From: Hydrogenophaga sp.
GTDB lineage: Bacteria > Pseudomonadota > Gammaproteobacteria > Burkholderiales > Burkholderiaceae_C
DNA length: 64,000 nucleotides
Reading direction: 5' to 3'
Assembly: GCF_030158645.1 (NCBI RefSeq)
Contig: NZ_JAOASO010000043.1
Span: forward strand, 1 to 64,000
The notes beneath the pieces were generated by a model. It was not told the DNA's origin, ran no database searches, and saw only the letters and a program-made list of their open reading frames with translations. Positions 27,425-38,256 of this stretch are shown one piece after another. The first letter of the stretch is position 1. Every line of letters starts with the position of its first letter. Made by a program: the position numbers and the translations under genes.

Positions 27425-28213
27425 TCACATGGCCCGAAACCGGTCCGCGTAAAGCCGGCTCACGGCAAAGGCTTCGGGCCGGGCGCGCAGCTTCAGGCTC
27501 AGCCGCCCGGCTTCGTTGCGGGTGACGTTGTCGATGGCCTCGGCACGCACCACGGTGCCCCGGTGGACCTGCCAGAACACGGCGGGGTCCAGCTGGGGCA
27601 TCAGTTCTTTCAGCGGGGTGCGGATCAGCACCTCGCCTTGCGCCAGCAGCACGCGCACGTATTTGTCGGCCGCCTCGAACGCCTGCACCTCGGTGAGTGG
27701 CACCATGCGGATGCTCTGGCCCACGCTGGCCGGAATCACCTGCAGGCGGGCGGCGGGCGGTTGCGGTGGGGCCATCAGCTGGCGCAGTTGTTCCAGCGTG
27801 GCGTCCAATGGTCCGGTGGCGGGGCGGCGCTGCGCGAGCAGGGCCTGCACGCGCTGCACGGTCATGCGCAGGCGCTCGGGTTGCACGGGCTTGAGCAGGT
27901 AGTCCACCGCCTGGGTCTCGAAGGCCTGCACGGCGTAGGCATCGAACGCGGTCACAAACACCAGCGCGGGAAAGGGCTGGTCGTCGGGCCATTCCTCGGC
28001 CAGCTCGGCGGCGGCGTCCAGCCCGCTTTGGCCGGGCATGCGGATGTCGAGCAACAGCACGTCGGGGCGCAGGGCCAGCGCCTGCGCCACGGCGGCGTCG
28101 CCGTCGCCCACCACCTTCAACACACGCAGGTCGGGCCAGGCGCGCACCAGTTCGGCCTGCAGCGCCTGGGCCAGCAGGGGTTCGTCTTCGGCGATGAGGG
28201 CGGTGGCGTTCAT
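27425..28213 (-). CDS. LytTR family response regulator
   Basis: Receiver (ALIAEDEPLL, DVLLLDIRMPG, FVTAFDAYAVQAFE) plus LytTR (AADKYVRVLLAQGEVLIRTPLKELMPQLDPAVFWQVHRGTVV). Confidence 0.93.
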   Translation of the reverse strand: MNATALIAEDEPLLAQALQAELVRAWPDLRVLKVVGDGDAAVAQALALRPDVLLLDIRMPGQSGLDAAAELAEEWPDDQPFPALVFVTAFDAYAVQAFETQAVDYLLKPVQPERLRMTVQRVQALLAQRRPATGPLDATLEQLRQLMAPPQPPAARLQVIPASVGQSIRMVPLTEVQAFEAADKYVRVLLAQGEVLIRTPLKELMPQLDPAVFWQVHRGTVVRAEAIDNVTRNEAGRLSLKLRARPEAFAVSRLYADRFRAM

Positions 28214-29244
28214 GGGGTGGGCAGGGGCAGGGTGAGCAGGGCGCGGGTGCCGGCGCCCGGGGCGCTGTGCCAGTGCAGCCGGGCCTGGCCGGGGTAGGCG
28301 GTGGCCAGTCGCTCGCGCACCTGGCTCAGGCCGAAGCCGGCCGCCGGTTCGGCCTCACAGCCCACGCCGGTGTCGCTCACTTCGAGTTCGAGGCCGCCGG
28401 CGCCCTGGCGCGCGCTCACCCGGATCTCGCCGCCGTCCACGCTGGGCTCCAGCCCGTGGCGGATGCAGTTCTCCACCAGCGGTTGCAGCAGCAGCGGCGG
28501 CACGCGCTGGCGGCTGAGGGCCTCGGGCAGTTCCAGCGTGTAGCGCAGGCGCGGACCCATGCGCACGGCCATGAGTTCGAGGTAGTCGCGCAGCCGCGCG
28601 AACTCGTCGGCCAGGGTGTGCTGCCCGGCGGTGGCGTCTGCGCGGGAGGCCTTGAGCGTGGCGCGCAGAAAGTCGTTGAGCCGATCCAGCATGGCCACGG
28701 CGCGCTCGGGATCGGTGCCGATGAGGGCGCGCAGGTTGGCCAACGTGTTGAACAGCATGTGCGGCTCCAGCTGGGATTCGAGCAGCTTCAGGCGCGCTTC
28801 GGTGGCCTGGCGCTGGGCTTCTTCGCCGGCCAGCCGGGCGCGGGCCAGCAGCTCGCGGCTGGTGAAGTAGTAAGCGCCAAAGCCGCCGGCCGAGAGCGAC
28901 ATCAGCACAAAGCCCAGCGTGGCGCGGGGGAAGTGGTTCAGGCCGATCAGCAGCGGACGCCCCAGCAGCGCGTTCGCGATGGCGCTGCCCAGCGGGTAGG
29001 CGACCAGCACCGCACCGATCACCAGCCCGGCCATGGCGCGTGCGCCGGGCCAGCCGCTGGGGTGCAACACAAAGCGCCCGCCGTCGATCAGGCCCCAGAT
29101 GAGCAGGCCGATGAACTGGGAATAGACCATGTTCACGGCCAGGGTCTCGCCGCTGACCGCGGTGATGGCCAGCGCAAGGACCGTGTTGAACACCACGGCG
29201 GCCAGGGCCCGGCGGGCGATGGTGACGGGGTTGAACGGCGGCAT
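28210..29244 (-). CDS. LytS-type sensor histidine kinase
   Basis: LKLLESQLEPHMLFNTLANLRALI His_kinase motif, VPPLLLQPLVENCIRHGLEP N-box; 4-nt overlap with regulator. Confidence 0.93.
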   Translation of the reverse strand: MPPFNPVTIARRALAAVVFNTVLALAITAVSGETLAVNMVYSQFIGLLIWGLIDGGRFVLHPSGWPGARAMAGLVIGAVLVAYPLGSAIANALLGRPLLIGLNHFPRATLGFVLMSLSAGGFGAYYFTSRELLARARLAGEEAQRQATEARLKLLESQLEPHMLFNTLANLRALIGTDPERAVAMLDRLNDFLRATLKASRADATAGQHTLADEFARLRDYLELMAVRMGPRLRYTLELPEALSRQRVPPLLLQPLVENCIRHGLEPSVDGGEIRVSARQGAGGLELEVSDTGVGCEAEPAAGFGLSQVRERLATAYPGQARLHWHSAPGAGTRALLTLPLPTP

Positions 29245-29276
29245 GGACGCAGTATCCCGCAAGGCCGGGGTCGGGT

Positions 29277-29579
29277 TCACAAGCCCTGGCGCTGCCGTGT
29301 CAGGCGTTCGCGCTCCTGCGCCACCAGCCGCGCCTGCAGCCCGCCGCCGCCCAGCGCGATCCACACGCCCACGCCGTGCATGAGCAGGCCCAGGCCCCAG
29401 CCCAGTGCGGGGTAGATCGCCCAATGGCGCCCGCTGGCCAGCGAGAGGCCCATGAGTGCGGTGTTGACGGCCAGAAACACGAGGGCGTGTGCGCACCAGC
29501 CCATGCGGGCGCCAACGCGGCGGCGTGCGATGCGGTCCAGGTCGGAATCGGTGGCGGTCTGGATCAGGTGGGTGTTCAT
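29277..29579 (-). CDS. 2TM domain-containing protein
   Basis: RRVGARMGWCAHALVFLAVNTALMGLSLASGRHWAIYPALGWGLGLLMHGVGVW. Confidence 0.8.
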   Translation of the reverse strand: MNTHLIQTATDSDLDRIARRRVGARMGWCAHALVFLAVNTALMGLSLASGRHWAIYPALGWGLGLLMHGVGVWIALGGGGLQARLVAQERERLTRQRQGL

Positions 29580-29627
29580 GGCGGGCTTTCGAGGGTGAAG
29601 GTGGACAGCGGTGGACGGGCGGGTGGT

Positions 29628-30059
29628 TCAGACCAGGCCGAGCCACTGGCCCCAGACCAGCTGGCCGAGCAGGCGCCCGGGGGCCAGGGTGAAAGCGCCC
29701 GCGATCAGGCAGGCGCTCACGTACAGCGAGACCATGGTCTTGCGGTGGCCGCTCACGTTGCCGCGCAGCAGTTGCCGGAAAGCCAGGAACAGGCTGAACA
29801 GGACGACCGGGATCAGCAGGTGGATGGGCGAGAAGCCGGCGATGTTGGGCACCGCGGGGTCGCTGATGAAGATGGCCGACAGCGCGGTGACCAGCATGAG
29901 CGTGACCCAGGCGTAGCCCGCGGCGCGGTGCAGCCGGGGGCGCTGGCCTCGGGGCTGGCGGCTGGCGTGACCGCGGCGCGCCCACAGGGCGATGGGACCG
30001 ATGGTCAGGGCGGCCAGGGCCGCGGTGGTGTGCACGGCAATGAGGGGGGTGAGTTGCAT
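29628..30059 (-). CDS. DUF2306-like membrane protein
   Basis: IAVHTTAALAALTIGPIALWARRG...RLHRAAGYAWVTLMLVTALSAIFI...GNVSGHRKTMVSLYVSACLIAGAFTLAPGRLLG. Confidence 0.8.
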   Translation of the reverse strand: MQLTPLIAVHTTAALAALTIGPIALWARRGHASRQPRGQRPRLHRAAGYAWVTLMLVTALSAIFISDPAVPNIAGFSPIHLLIPVVLFSLFLAFRQLLRGNVSGHRKTMVSLYVSACLIAGAFTLAPGRLLGQLVWGQWLGLV

Positions 30060-30263
30060 GGCGCTCTCCGGTGGGTGGTGTGGGGCGGACTGTGCCGACG
30101 GGCGCAGGGCCGGTCCAACGGATTGCGACGAATCCGGGTGCGGGGGGCGTGAAATGCCGCCGGGCGGAGCGAAATGCCGCGCGCAGCCGGTGCTTTACCC
30201 GCGCGAAACCCGGCAGATACCCCGCAGTGATGCAGGTACGACCCCCGTTCCTACAATGGACCG

Positions 30264-31664
30264 ATGAAAAAAGCGACTTGGATTTCGGGTGCGGTGGTGC
30301 TGGCGCTGGCGGCTGGCGGCGGCTGGTGGTGGAGCCAGCGCAGCGCGCAATCGGCGGTGCAGTACCGCACCGCCACCATCGAGCGCGGCCCGCTGCAGGC
30401 CAGCGTGTCGGCCAGCGGCACGGTCAACCCGGTCACGCAGGTGTCGGTGGGCACCCAGGTCTCGGGCCAGGTGCGCGCGGTGTACGTGGACTTCAACACC
30501 GAGGTGAAGGCCGGCCAGTTGATCGCCGAGATCGACCCGCAGACGTTTGAGTACCGCCTGAGTTCGACCCAGGCCGACCTGGACGCCTCGCGCGCGGCGG
30601 TGCAGATCGCGGTGGCCAACTCGGCGTCGAGCCGGGCCAACGTGTCGCGTGCGCAGTCGGATCTGGCGGAGGCGCAGCGCACCCATGAGCGCAACGTGAA
30701 CCTGGTGGGGCAGGGTTTCATCGCCCAGAGCGAGGCCGACCGCACGCGCGCCGTGATGATCTCGGCGCAGGAATCGCTCAAGGCGGTGCAGGCGCTGGTG
30801 GGTGTGAGCGAGGCGCAGATCAAGAGCGCACAGGCCAATGTGGCGCAGCGCGAGGCGGCGGTGGCGCAGGCGCGCATCGACCTCTCGCGCACCCGCATCA
30901 CCTCGCCGGTGGACGGCATCGTGATCAAGCGCACCGTGGAAAAAGGCCAGACCGTGGCCGCCAGCCTGCAGGCGCCCGAGCTGTTCGTGATTGCGCAGAA
31001 CCTCTCCGACATGCAGGTGGACGCCAGCATCGATGAAGCCGACGTGGGCCGCATCCAACCGGGGCAAAAAGCCAGCTTCACGGTGGACGCGTTCCCCGGC
31101 CAGAACTTTGAAGGCCAGGTGCGCCAGGTGCGCAAGGCCGCCACCAATGTGTCCAACGTCGTGACGTACGTGGCGGTGGTGGGCTTTGCCAACGAGTCCG
31201 GGCGCTTGCTGCCCGGCATGACGGCCAACGTGCGCGTGGTCACCGAGTCGCGCGAGTCGGTGTTGAAGGTGCCGAATGCCGCGCTGCGCGTGCGCATCGC
31301 CGGCGTGGAGCCGGCGGCGGTGCCGGCGGGTCCGAACGATGCCCCGGCCAGCGCGGCCGCGGCGCCCGCCGCCAGCGGAGCCTCCAATGGCGCGCCCCGC
31401 GTGGCCGGGCAGGGCCGTCCGGGCGGATCGGGTCGCGGTGCGTCGCAGCGCGGCCGCATCTTCCTGCTGGATGCCAAGGGCAAACCGCAGGCGTACGACG
31501 TGCGCCTGGGGGTGAGCGATGGAACCTCGACCGAGCTGCTGGTGCGGCCCGATGCCCCCAACGCGGAGGCGCTGGTGGAAGGCGCCACCGTGATCACGGG
31601 CGTGAGCGGCGCTGCGACATCGGCGTCACCCGCCCGGGCGGCCGGTCCCCGGATGCCGTTCTGA
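30264..31664 (+). CDS. MacA-like efflux periplasmic adaptor subunit
   Basis: RND/MFP adaptor: [41 protein letters not shown]...INSP-like [19 protein letters not shown]. Confidence 0.92.
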   Translation: MKKATWISGAVVLALAAGGGWWWSQRSAQSAVQYRTATIERGPLQASVSASGTVNPVTQVSVGTQVSGQVRAVYVDFNTEVKAGQLIAEIDPQTFEYRLSSTQADLDASRAAVQIAVANSASSRANVSRAQSDLAEAQRTHERNVNLVGQGFIAQSEADRTRAVMISAQESLKAVQALVGVSEAQIKSAQANVAQREAAVAQARIDLSRTRITSPVDGIVIKRTVEKGQTVAASLQAPELFVIAQNLSDMQVDASIDEADVGRIQPGQKASFTVDAFPGQNFEGQVRQVRKAATNVSNVVTYVAVVGFANESGRLLPGMTANVRVVTESRESVLKVPNAALRVRIAGVEPAAVPAGPNDAPASAAAAPAASGASNGAPRVAGQGRPGGSGRGASQRGRIFLLDAKGKPQAYDVRLGVSDGTSTELLVRPDAPNAEALVEGATVITGVSGAATSASPARAAGPRMPF

Positions 31665-31666
31665 CC

Positions 31667-32388
31667 ATGACCACTCCCAACCTCATCGAAGCGCGCGACC
31701 TGGTCAAGACCTACACCATGGGCGACCAGACCGTGCAGGCCCTGGCCGGCGTGTCGCTCACCATCGAGGTGGGCGAATTCGTGGCCATCATGGGCGCGTC
31801 GGGCTCGGGCAAGTCCACCCTCATGAACATCCTGGGTTGCCTGGACCGACCCACCAGCGGCCACTACAGCCTGGCGGGCGAGCCGGTGGAGTCGCTCGCT
31901 CCCGACGACCTGGCCAGCGTGCGCAACCGGCGCATCGGTTTCGTGTTCCAGCAGTTCAACCTGCTGCCGCGCACCAGCGCCCGCGAAAACGTGGAGTTGC
32001 CCATGGTGTACGCGGGCGTGCCCTCGGCCGAACGCCAGCAGCGCGCCCTGGCCGCGTTGCAGCGTGTGGGCCTGGGCGAGCGCAGCGGGCACACGCCGGC
32101 CGAACTCTCGGGCGGCCAGCAGCAGCGTGTGGCGATCGCCCGCGCCCTGGTCAACCAGCCGCAGCTGATCCTGGCCGACGAGCCCACCGGCGCGCTCGAT
32201 ACCCACACCAGCGAGGACATCATGCGGCTGCTGACCGAACTCAACGAGCAGGGCATCACGGTGGTGCTGGTCACGCACGAGAGCGACATCGCGGCCTGGG
32301 CCAAGCGCCGGCTGGTGTTTCGCGACGGCCTGATCGTGGAGGACGTGCGGCAGACGCCGGTGCGCCACCTCACGGCGGAGGCCGCACC

Positions 32389-32392
<4 letters not shown>
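31667..32392 (+). CDS. MacB-like ABC transporter ATP-binding protein
   Basis: [12 protein letters not shown] Walker [16 protein letters not shown] signature; [12 protein letters not shown] Walker B. Confidence 0.95.
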
Positions 32393-33621
<1,229 letters not shown>

Positions 33622-33713
33622 GCGCGCCGGAAGCGGGCCGACCCAGCAGGTACGATACCGGCCTGCCCGTCGGGCCCTCGGTGGGCCCGCGCACCACCTG
33701 AGAATGTGCTCCC

Positions 33714-34544
33714 ATGGATTTTGTGTTGTTGATCAAGGCCGCCATCATGGGCGTGGTGGAAGGCCTCACCGAGTTCATCCCGGTGTCCTCCACCGGCCAC
33801 CTCATCCTGGCGGCTTCGCTGCTGAACATGCCGGGCGAGAAGATCAAGCTCTTCGAGGTCGTCATCCAGACCGGCGCCATGATGGCCATCGTCTCGCTCT
33901 ACGCCCGCAAGTTGTGGGACACGCTGCTGGGGCTGCCCCGCGAGCGGCAGGCGCAGCGCTTCACGCTCAACGTGCTGGTGGGCTTCTTCCCCGCCGCCTT
34001 GCTCGGCTTCCTGTTCATCGGCGTCATCAAGAGCGTGCTGTTCAATCCGCTGGTGGTGGCGATGGGCTTCATCGTGGGCGGGGTGATCATCCTGTGGGCC
34101 GAGCGGCGGCAGGCGCGGGGGGTGGTGCCGCGCATCGAGTCGGTGGACGAGGTGCGCTGGACCGATGCGCTCAAGGTGGGCCTGGTGCAGTGCGCAGCGC
34201 TGGTGCCTGGCGTGAGCCGCTCGGGCGCCACGATCATCGGCGGCATGCTGCTGGGCTTCAGCCGCAAGGCCGCCACCGAGTTCAGCTTTTTCCTGGCGAT
34301 CCCGGTGCTCTTTGGCGCCGCCGCTTACGACCTCTACAAAAGCCGCGACCTGCTGAGCACGGCCGACATTCCGCTGTTTGCGGTCGGGCTGTTTTTCTCG
34401 TGGCTGTCGGCCTGGATCTGCGTGCGCTGGTTGCTGCGTTTCGTGGCCACCCACACCTTTGCGCCTTTCGCGTGGTACCGCATCGCTTTTGGCGCGCTGA
34501 TCCTGCTCACCGCGGCCATGGGCTGGGTCGACTGGGTGGCCTGA
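33714..34544 (+). CDS. uppP: Undecaprenyl-diphosphatase
   Basis: [20 protein letters not shown]...[35 protein letters not shown]. Confidence 0.96.
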   Translation: MDFVLLIKAAIMGVVEGLTEFIPVSSTGHLILAASLLNMPGEKIKLFEVVIQTGAMMAIVSLYARKLWDTLLGLPRERQAQRFTLNVLVGFFPAALLGFLFIGVIKSVLFNPLVVAMGFIVGGVIILWAERRQARGVVPRIESVDEVRWTDALKVGLVQCAALVPGVSRSGATIIGGMLLGFSRKAATEFSFFLAIPVLFGAAAYDLYKSRDLLSTADIPLFAVGLFFSWLSAWICVRWLLRFVATHTFAPFAWYRIAFGALILLTAAMGWVDWVA

Positions 34545-34553
34545 ACCGGCTGA

Positions 34554-36476
34554 TTACCCCGCCAGTGGCGCGTAGAGGCTGAAAAAGAAGGTGGCGCCTT
34601 GGCCCGGTGCGCCGGTGGCGCCCATGCCGCCACCGTGTCGCTGCACGATGCGCAGCGAAGTGGCCAGACCAATGCCCAGGCCCGCGAATTCGTGCGGCAT
34701 GTGCAGGCGCTGAAACGGCTGGAACAGCTTGCCCGCGCGGGTCATGTCGAATCCCGCTCCGTTGTCGCTCACGCAAAAGCGCGTCTGGCCGTCGACCTCC
34801 TGCGCATGGACGCGGATCACCGCGTGCGGTGTCTTTGCGGTGTACTTCCAGGCGTTGTTCAGCAGGTTCTGCATCAGCGCTTCGATCAACGGTGGATCGG
34901 CCATCGCATTGAGGTCGGGTTCGATCTCCCAGCGCACGTCGCGCCGCGGGTCGGCGCTGGCGAACTCGTCGAGCAGGCGGCCGGCGATGTGGCTGATGTT
35001 GACCGGCTTGCGCTGCAGTTCGCCGCGCGAGAACTGCGAGAGCGTGAGCAGACCGTCGATGAGCTCGCCCATCTTCTTGCTGGCGCCCATGATGCGCTCC
35101 AGGTGCGCCTGGCTGCCTGTGTCGAGCTTGGGGTTGTCTTCGCGCAGCGCCTGGGCAAAACCGTTGATGATGCGCAGCGGCGAACGCAGGTCGTGCGCCA
35201 CCGCGTAAGAATAGCTCTCCAGCTCGTCGTAGGCGGCCTTCAGGGCGCGTGTGCGCTCGTCGATGCGCTGCTCCAGCGAGGCGTTGAGTTGCTGGATTTC
35301 CATCTCGTTGCGCTTGCGCTCGGTCACGTCGCGCGTGACACCCAGGGCGCGCACCGCGCGGCCATGGGCATCGCGCTCGAACTCGGCGCGCACGGTGAAC
35401 CAGCGCCATTCGCCGCCGAACATGATCCGGTACTCGATGTCGTACACCGCCTTGCCCTGTACCGCCAGCGCCCACTGGCGCAGCACGTGGGCCCGGTCGT
35501 CGGGGTGGGTGATGGCCAGCAGTTCGGTGTCGGTGAATTCGGCTTGTGGCAGGCCCAGTGTTTCGTGCGAACCCGACAGCGTGATGAAGCGGCGCGTGGC
35601 CACGTCGGCCTGCCAGCTCGCCAGGCCGGCGAGTTCGTGCGCCTGGCGCAGCAGTTGCTCGCTGGTGCGCAGGGCTTGCTCGGCGTGTTTGAGGGCGCTG
35701 ATGTCCTGCACGACGGCGATCACGTAGTCGGCTTCGCCCGAAGCCTTGCGCACCAGCGAGATCGTCAGGAAGGCCCAGACCACGTGGCCGCGTTTGTGGA
35801 TGTAGCGCTTCTCGAAACTGTAGTGGTGGATCTCGTCGTTCAGCGCGCGGTGGAACTGGGCGAGATCGACTTCCAGGTCGTCCGGGTGGGTGAAGTCCCG
35901 GAAGTGCATCGTCAGCATCTCGGCCTTGGTGTAGCCAAAGATGTCGCAGTAGGTCTGGTTGATGCGGATCCACTCGCCGTTGAGGTGGCTGTGGGTCATG
36001 CCGGTGGCACCCTGCTCGAAGGTGTCTTCCAGCTGCTGCTTGCCTTGCTGGATCAGGGCGGTGGCTTCGCGCAGGTGGCGGTTCTGCCGCTGCATGAGGG
36101 CGATGGCACCGACCACCACGAGCTGTGTGATCAGGTGCCACAGGTTGAGCCAGAAGGCCTCGACCGGATCCTCGAACGCGAAACTGAAGTAGGGCTTGAC
36201 CAGCGCAAAATTGATCGCCAGGGCCCCCAGCAGGGTGCTGAACATGCCGACCCGGAAGCCACCGTAAAGTGCCGAGATGGCCGCCGCCAGCGACAGCGTG
36301 ATGAAGCGCCCGCCCGACTCGGCCGGCGCCAGCGCGATCCGCATCCAGGCCGCCAGCAAGGTGATCACCAGCGCCACGGCCAGCCGCAACCAGATGCTGT
36401 GCCGGTCGGGTTGCCAGTCTGCCAGGCGACGCCACCCCCGCTGCAGCGGGTTGCCCGATGGAGAAGGAGGCGTCAT
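34554..36476 (-). CDS. PAS-domain sensor histidine kinase (MASE/DUF4118-like TM + PAS + HisKA/HATPase)
   Basis: N-terminal TM helices; PAS repeats; YSYAVAHDLRSPLRIINGFAQAL H-box; MQNLLNNAWKYTAK N-box. Confidence 0.9.
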   Translation of the reverse strand: MTPPSPSGNPLQRGWRRLADWQPDRHSIWLRLAVALVITLLAAWMRIALAPAESGGRFITLSLAAAISALYGGFRVGMFSTLLGALAINFALVKPYFSFAFEDPVEAFWLNLWHLITQLVVVGAIALMQRQNRHLREATALIQQGKQQLEDTFEQGATGMTHSHLNGEWIRINQTYCDIFGYTKAEMLTMHFRDFTHPDDLEVDLAQFHRALNDEIHHYSFEKRYIHKRGHVVWAFLTISLVRKASGEADYVIAVVQDISALKHAEQALRTSEQLLRQAHELAGLASWQADVATRRFITLSGSHETLGLPQAEFTDTELLAITHPDDRAHVLRQWALAVQGKAVYDIEYRIMFGGEWRWFTVRAEFERDAHGRAVRALGVTRDVTERKRNEMEIQQLNASLEQRIDERTRALKAAYDELESYSYAVAHDLRSPLRIINGFAQALREDNPKLDTGSQAHLERIMGASKKMGELIDGLLTLSQFSRGELQRKPVNISHIAGRLLDEFASADPRRDVRWEIEPDLNAMADPPLIEALMQNLLNNAWKYTAKTPHAVIRVHAQEVDGQTRFCVSDNGAGFDMTRAGKLFQPFQRLHMPHEFAGLGIGLATSLRIVQRHGGGMGATGAPGQGATFFFSLYAPLAG

Positions 36477-36576
36477 GGGTTCGACGGCGGGTTGAGGGCT
36501 TCGTGTGCTGGTGCGGGTGCGTCAGTCCCGGTTATACCGGAGCGGCGAACGGCGTGGACCGCGGGTCTGCCCTTGT

Positions 36577-37425
36577 TCATGGGGCGGCTTGCAGCGCTTG
36601 CAGCATCGTGTCGATCGCGGCGGCGGTCTTCAGCGGCTGCTCCATCGGGAACAGGTGGCTGCCTTCGATCATGACCAGGCGCTCCGGGTGCTCCCGACCC
36701 ACCAGCCGGTGGGTCATGGCCATGCCGACCTGCTTCATTTCCAGCGAACGGGTGCCACCGATGAAACCCACCGGACATTGCAACGGATGGCGGCGCAGCA
36801 GGCGGTCCAGGTTGTGCGGCAGGGTGTTGTAGATCGCGGTCTCCACCTCGCGGTCGAAGTCCAGCGTGCGGTGTTGCTGGCCATGGGCATCGACCACGTC
36901 GCGCGTGCCGTGGGCAATGTAGTCCTGCAGCACCTGCGGGTCCCAGGCGGCAAAGGCCTTCTTGCTGGCGAAGTGCGCCTGGGCCGCCGCCGCATTGGCC
37001 CAGGTGTTGCGCCGCTTGCGGCTGATCTTGCCGGGTGAGACCGATCCCACCAGCTGCGTGCGTTTGATCAGCTCCAGCGTGCGCGCACGCCAGCCGCCAA
37101 GCACCGGCGAGTCGATCAGCACCACACCGCGCACCGGGTGCCCGCCCAGCTGCGGGTGGCGTGCGGCGCACATGAGGCTCAGGAATCCGCCCAGCGAATG
37201 GCCCACCAGCCAGGCGCCGCGTCCGTGGGTTTCGATTTCGGGCGCAGCGAAGTCGGCGAGCTGCTGCACCAGGTGCGGCCAGTTGCTGGTGACGGGGTAC
37301 TGCGGGTCGTGCCCGAACTTCTCAAGCGCGCGCACCGTGTGGCCACGTGCGCGCAGGGACTTGAAGAGGACGCGGTAGGTGCTGGCGGGGAAGCTGTTCG
37401 CGTGGGAGAAGATGATCAGCGACAT
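36577..37425 (-). CDS. Alpha/beta hydrolase
   Basis: HGRGAWLVGHSLGGFLSLMCAARHP nucleophile elbow; C-terminal GSHLFPMEQP. Confidence 0.9.
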   Translation of the reverse strand: MSLIIFSHANSFPASTYRVLFKSLRARGHTVRALEKFGHDPQYPVTSNWPHLVQQLADFAAPEIETHGRGAWLVGHSLGGFLSLMCAARHPQLGGHPVRGVVLIDSPVLGGWRARTLELIKRTQLVGSVSPGKISRKRRNTWANAAAAQAHFASKKAFAAWDPQVLQDYIAHGTRDVVDAHGQQHRTLDFDREVETAIYNTLPHNLDRLLRRHPLQCPVGFIGGTRSLEMKQVGMAMTHRLVGREHPERLVMIEGSHLFPMEQPLKTAAAIDTMLQALQAAP

Positions 37426-37428
37426 GCC

Positions 37429-38256
37429 TTAAATGAGCTTCTCTCGGGCGTTCGAGATCTTCTTCAGCGGCTGGCTGCGCGCGCCGTTGCACAGCAGCGG
37501 AACGTCGGTGTGGGCGCCGTCCCAGGTCGGGTGTTCGATGCTGTCGAACACCTCGCGCAGCTTCTGGCCCCAGGTGTTGTGCAGCATGCGGAAGTAAGGG
37601 TTGTCGTTGTCGATGCAGGTGATCTTGTCGGTCTGCAGCTGGTTGGCTTCGTACACGACCAGATCCAGTGGCAGACCCACCGACAGGTTGGACTTGAGCG
37701 TGGAGTCCATCGACACCAGCACGCATTTGGCGGCTTCGTCCAGCGGGGTCTCGGGGGTGATGACGCGGTCGAGCACCGGCTTGCCGTACTTGGATTCCCC
37801 GACCTGGAAGAACGGGGTCTCGGACGTGGCTTCGATGAAGTTGCCGGCCGAATAGACCTGGAACAAACGCATGCCCTCGCCCTGGATCTGGCCGCCGAAG
37901 ATCATGGACACGTTGAATTCCACGCCCGCGCGCTGCAGCGACTCGCCGTCGCGCTCGTACACGTGGCGAACGGCCGCGCCCAGCACCCGCGCGGCGTCGA
38001 ACATGCTTTTGGCGTTCCAGATGGTGATGCTCTCGTCGGTATCGGGGTCCTTGAGCTGCTCGACCTGAAGGATCTCGCGCACCGATTGCGAGATGCTCAG
38101 GTTGCCCGCCGACAGCAGGCACATGAAGCGGTCGCCCGGCTTCTCGTAGACGATCATCTTGCGGAAGGTGCTGATCTGGTCGAGACCGGCGTTGGTGCGC
38201 GAGTCGGACAGGAAGACCAGCCCCGCGTCGAGTTTGATGCCTACGCAATAGGTCAT
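37429..38256 (-). CDS. Anbu-type proteasome homologue (predicted proteasome-type peptidase)
   Basis: [44 protein letters not shown]: Anbu N-terminus with Thr after Met. Confidence 0.9.
   Translation of the reverse strand: MTYCVGIKLDAGLVFLSDSRTNAGLDQISTFRKMIVYEKPGDRFMCLLSAGNLSISQSVREILQVEQLKDPDTDESITIWNAKSMFDAARVLGAAVRHVYERDGESLQRAGVEFNVSMIFGGQIQGEGMRLFQVYSAGNFIEATSETPFFQVGESKYGKPVLDRVITPETPLDEAAKCVLVSMDSTLKSNLSVGLPLDLVVYEANQLQTDKITCIDNDNPYFRMLHNTWGQKLREVFDSIEHPTWDGAHTDVPLLCNGARSQPLKKISNAREKLI

Noticed and set aside
34599-36674. 691-aa plus-strand ORF opposite a PAS kinase
   Set aside because: Antisense GC artefact; no recognisable domain.
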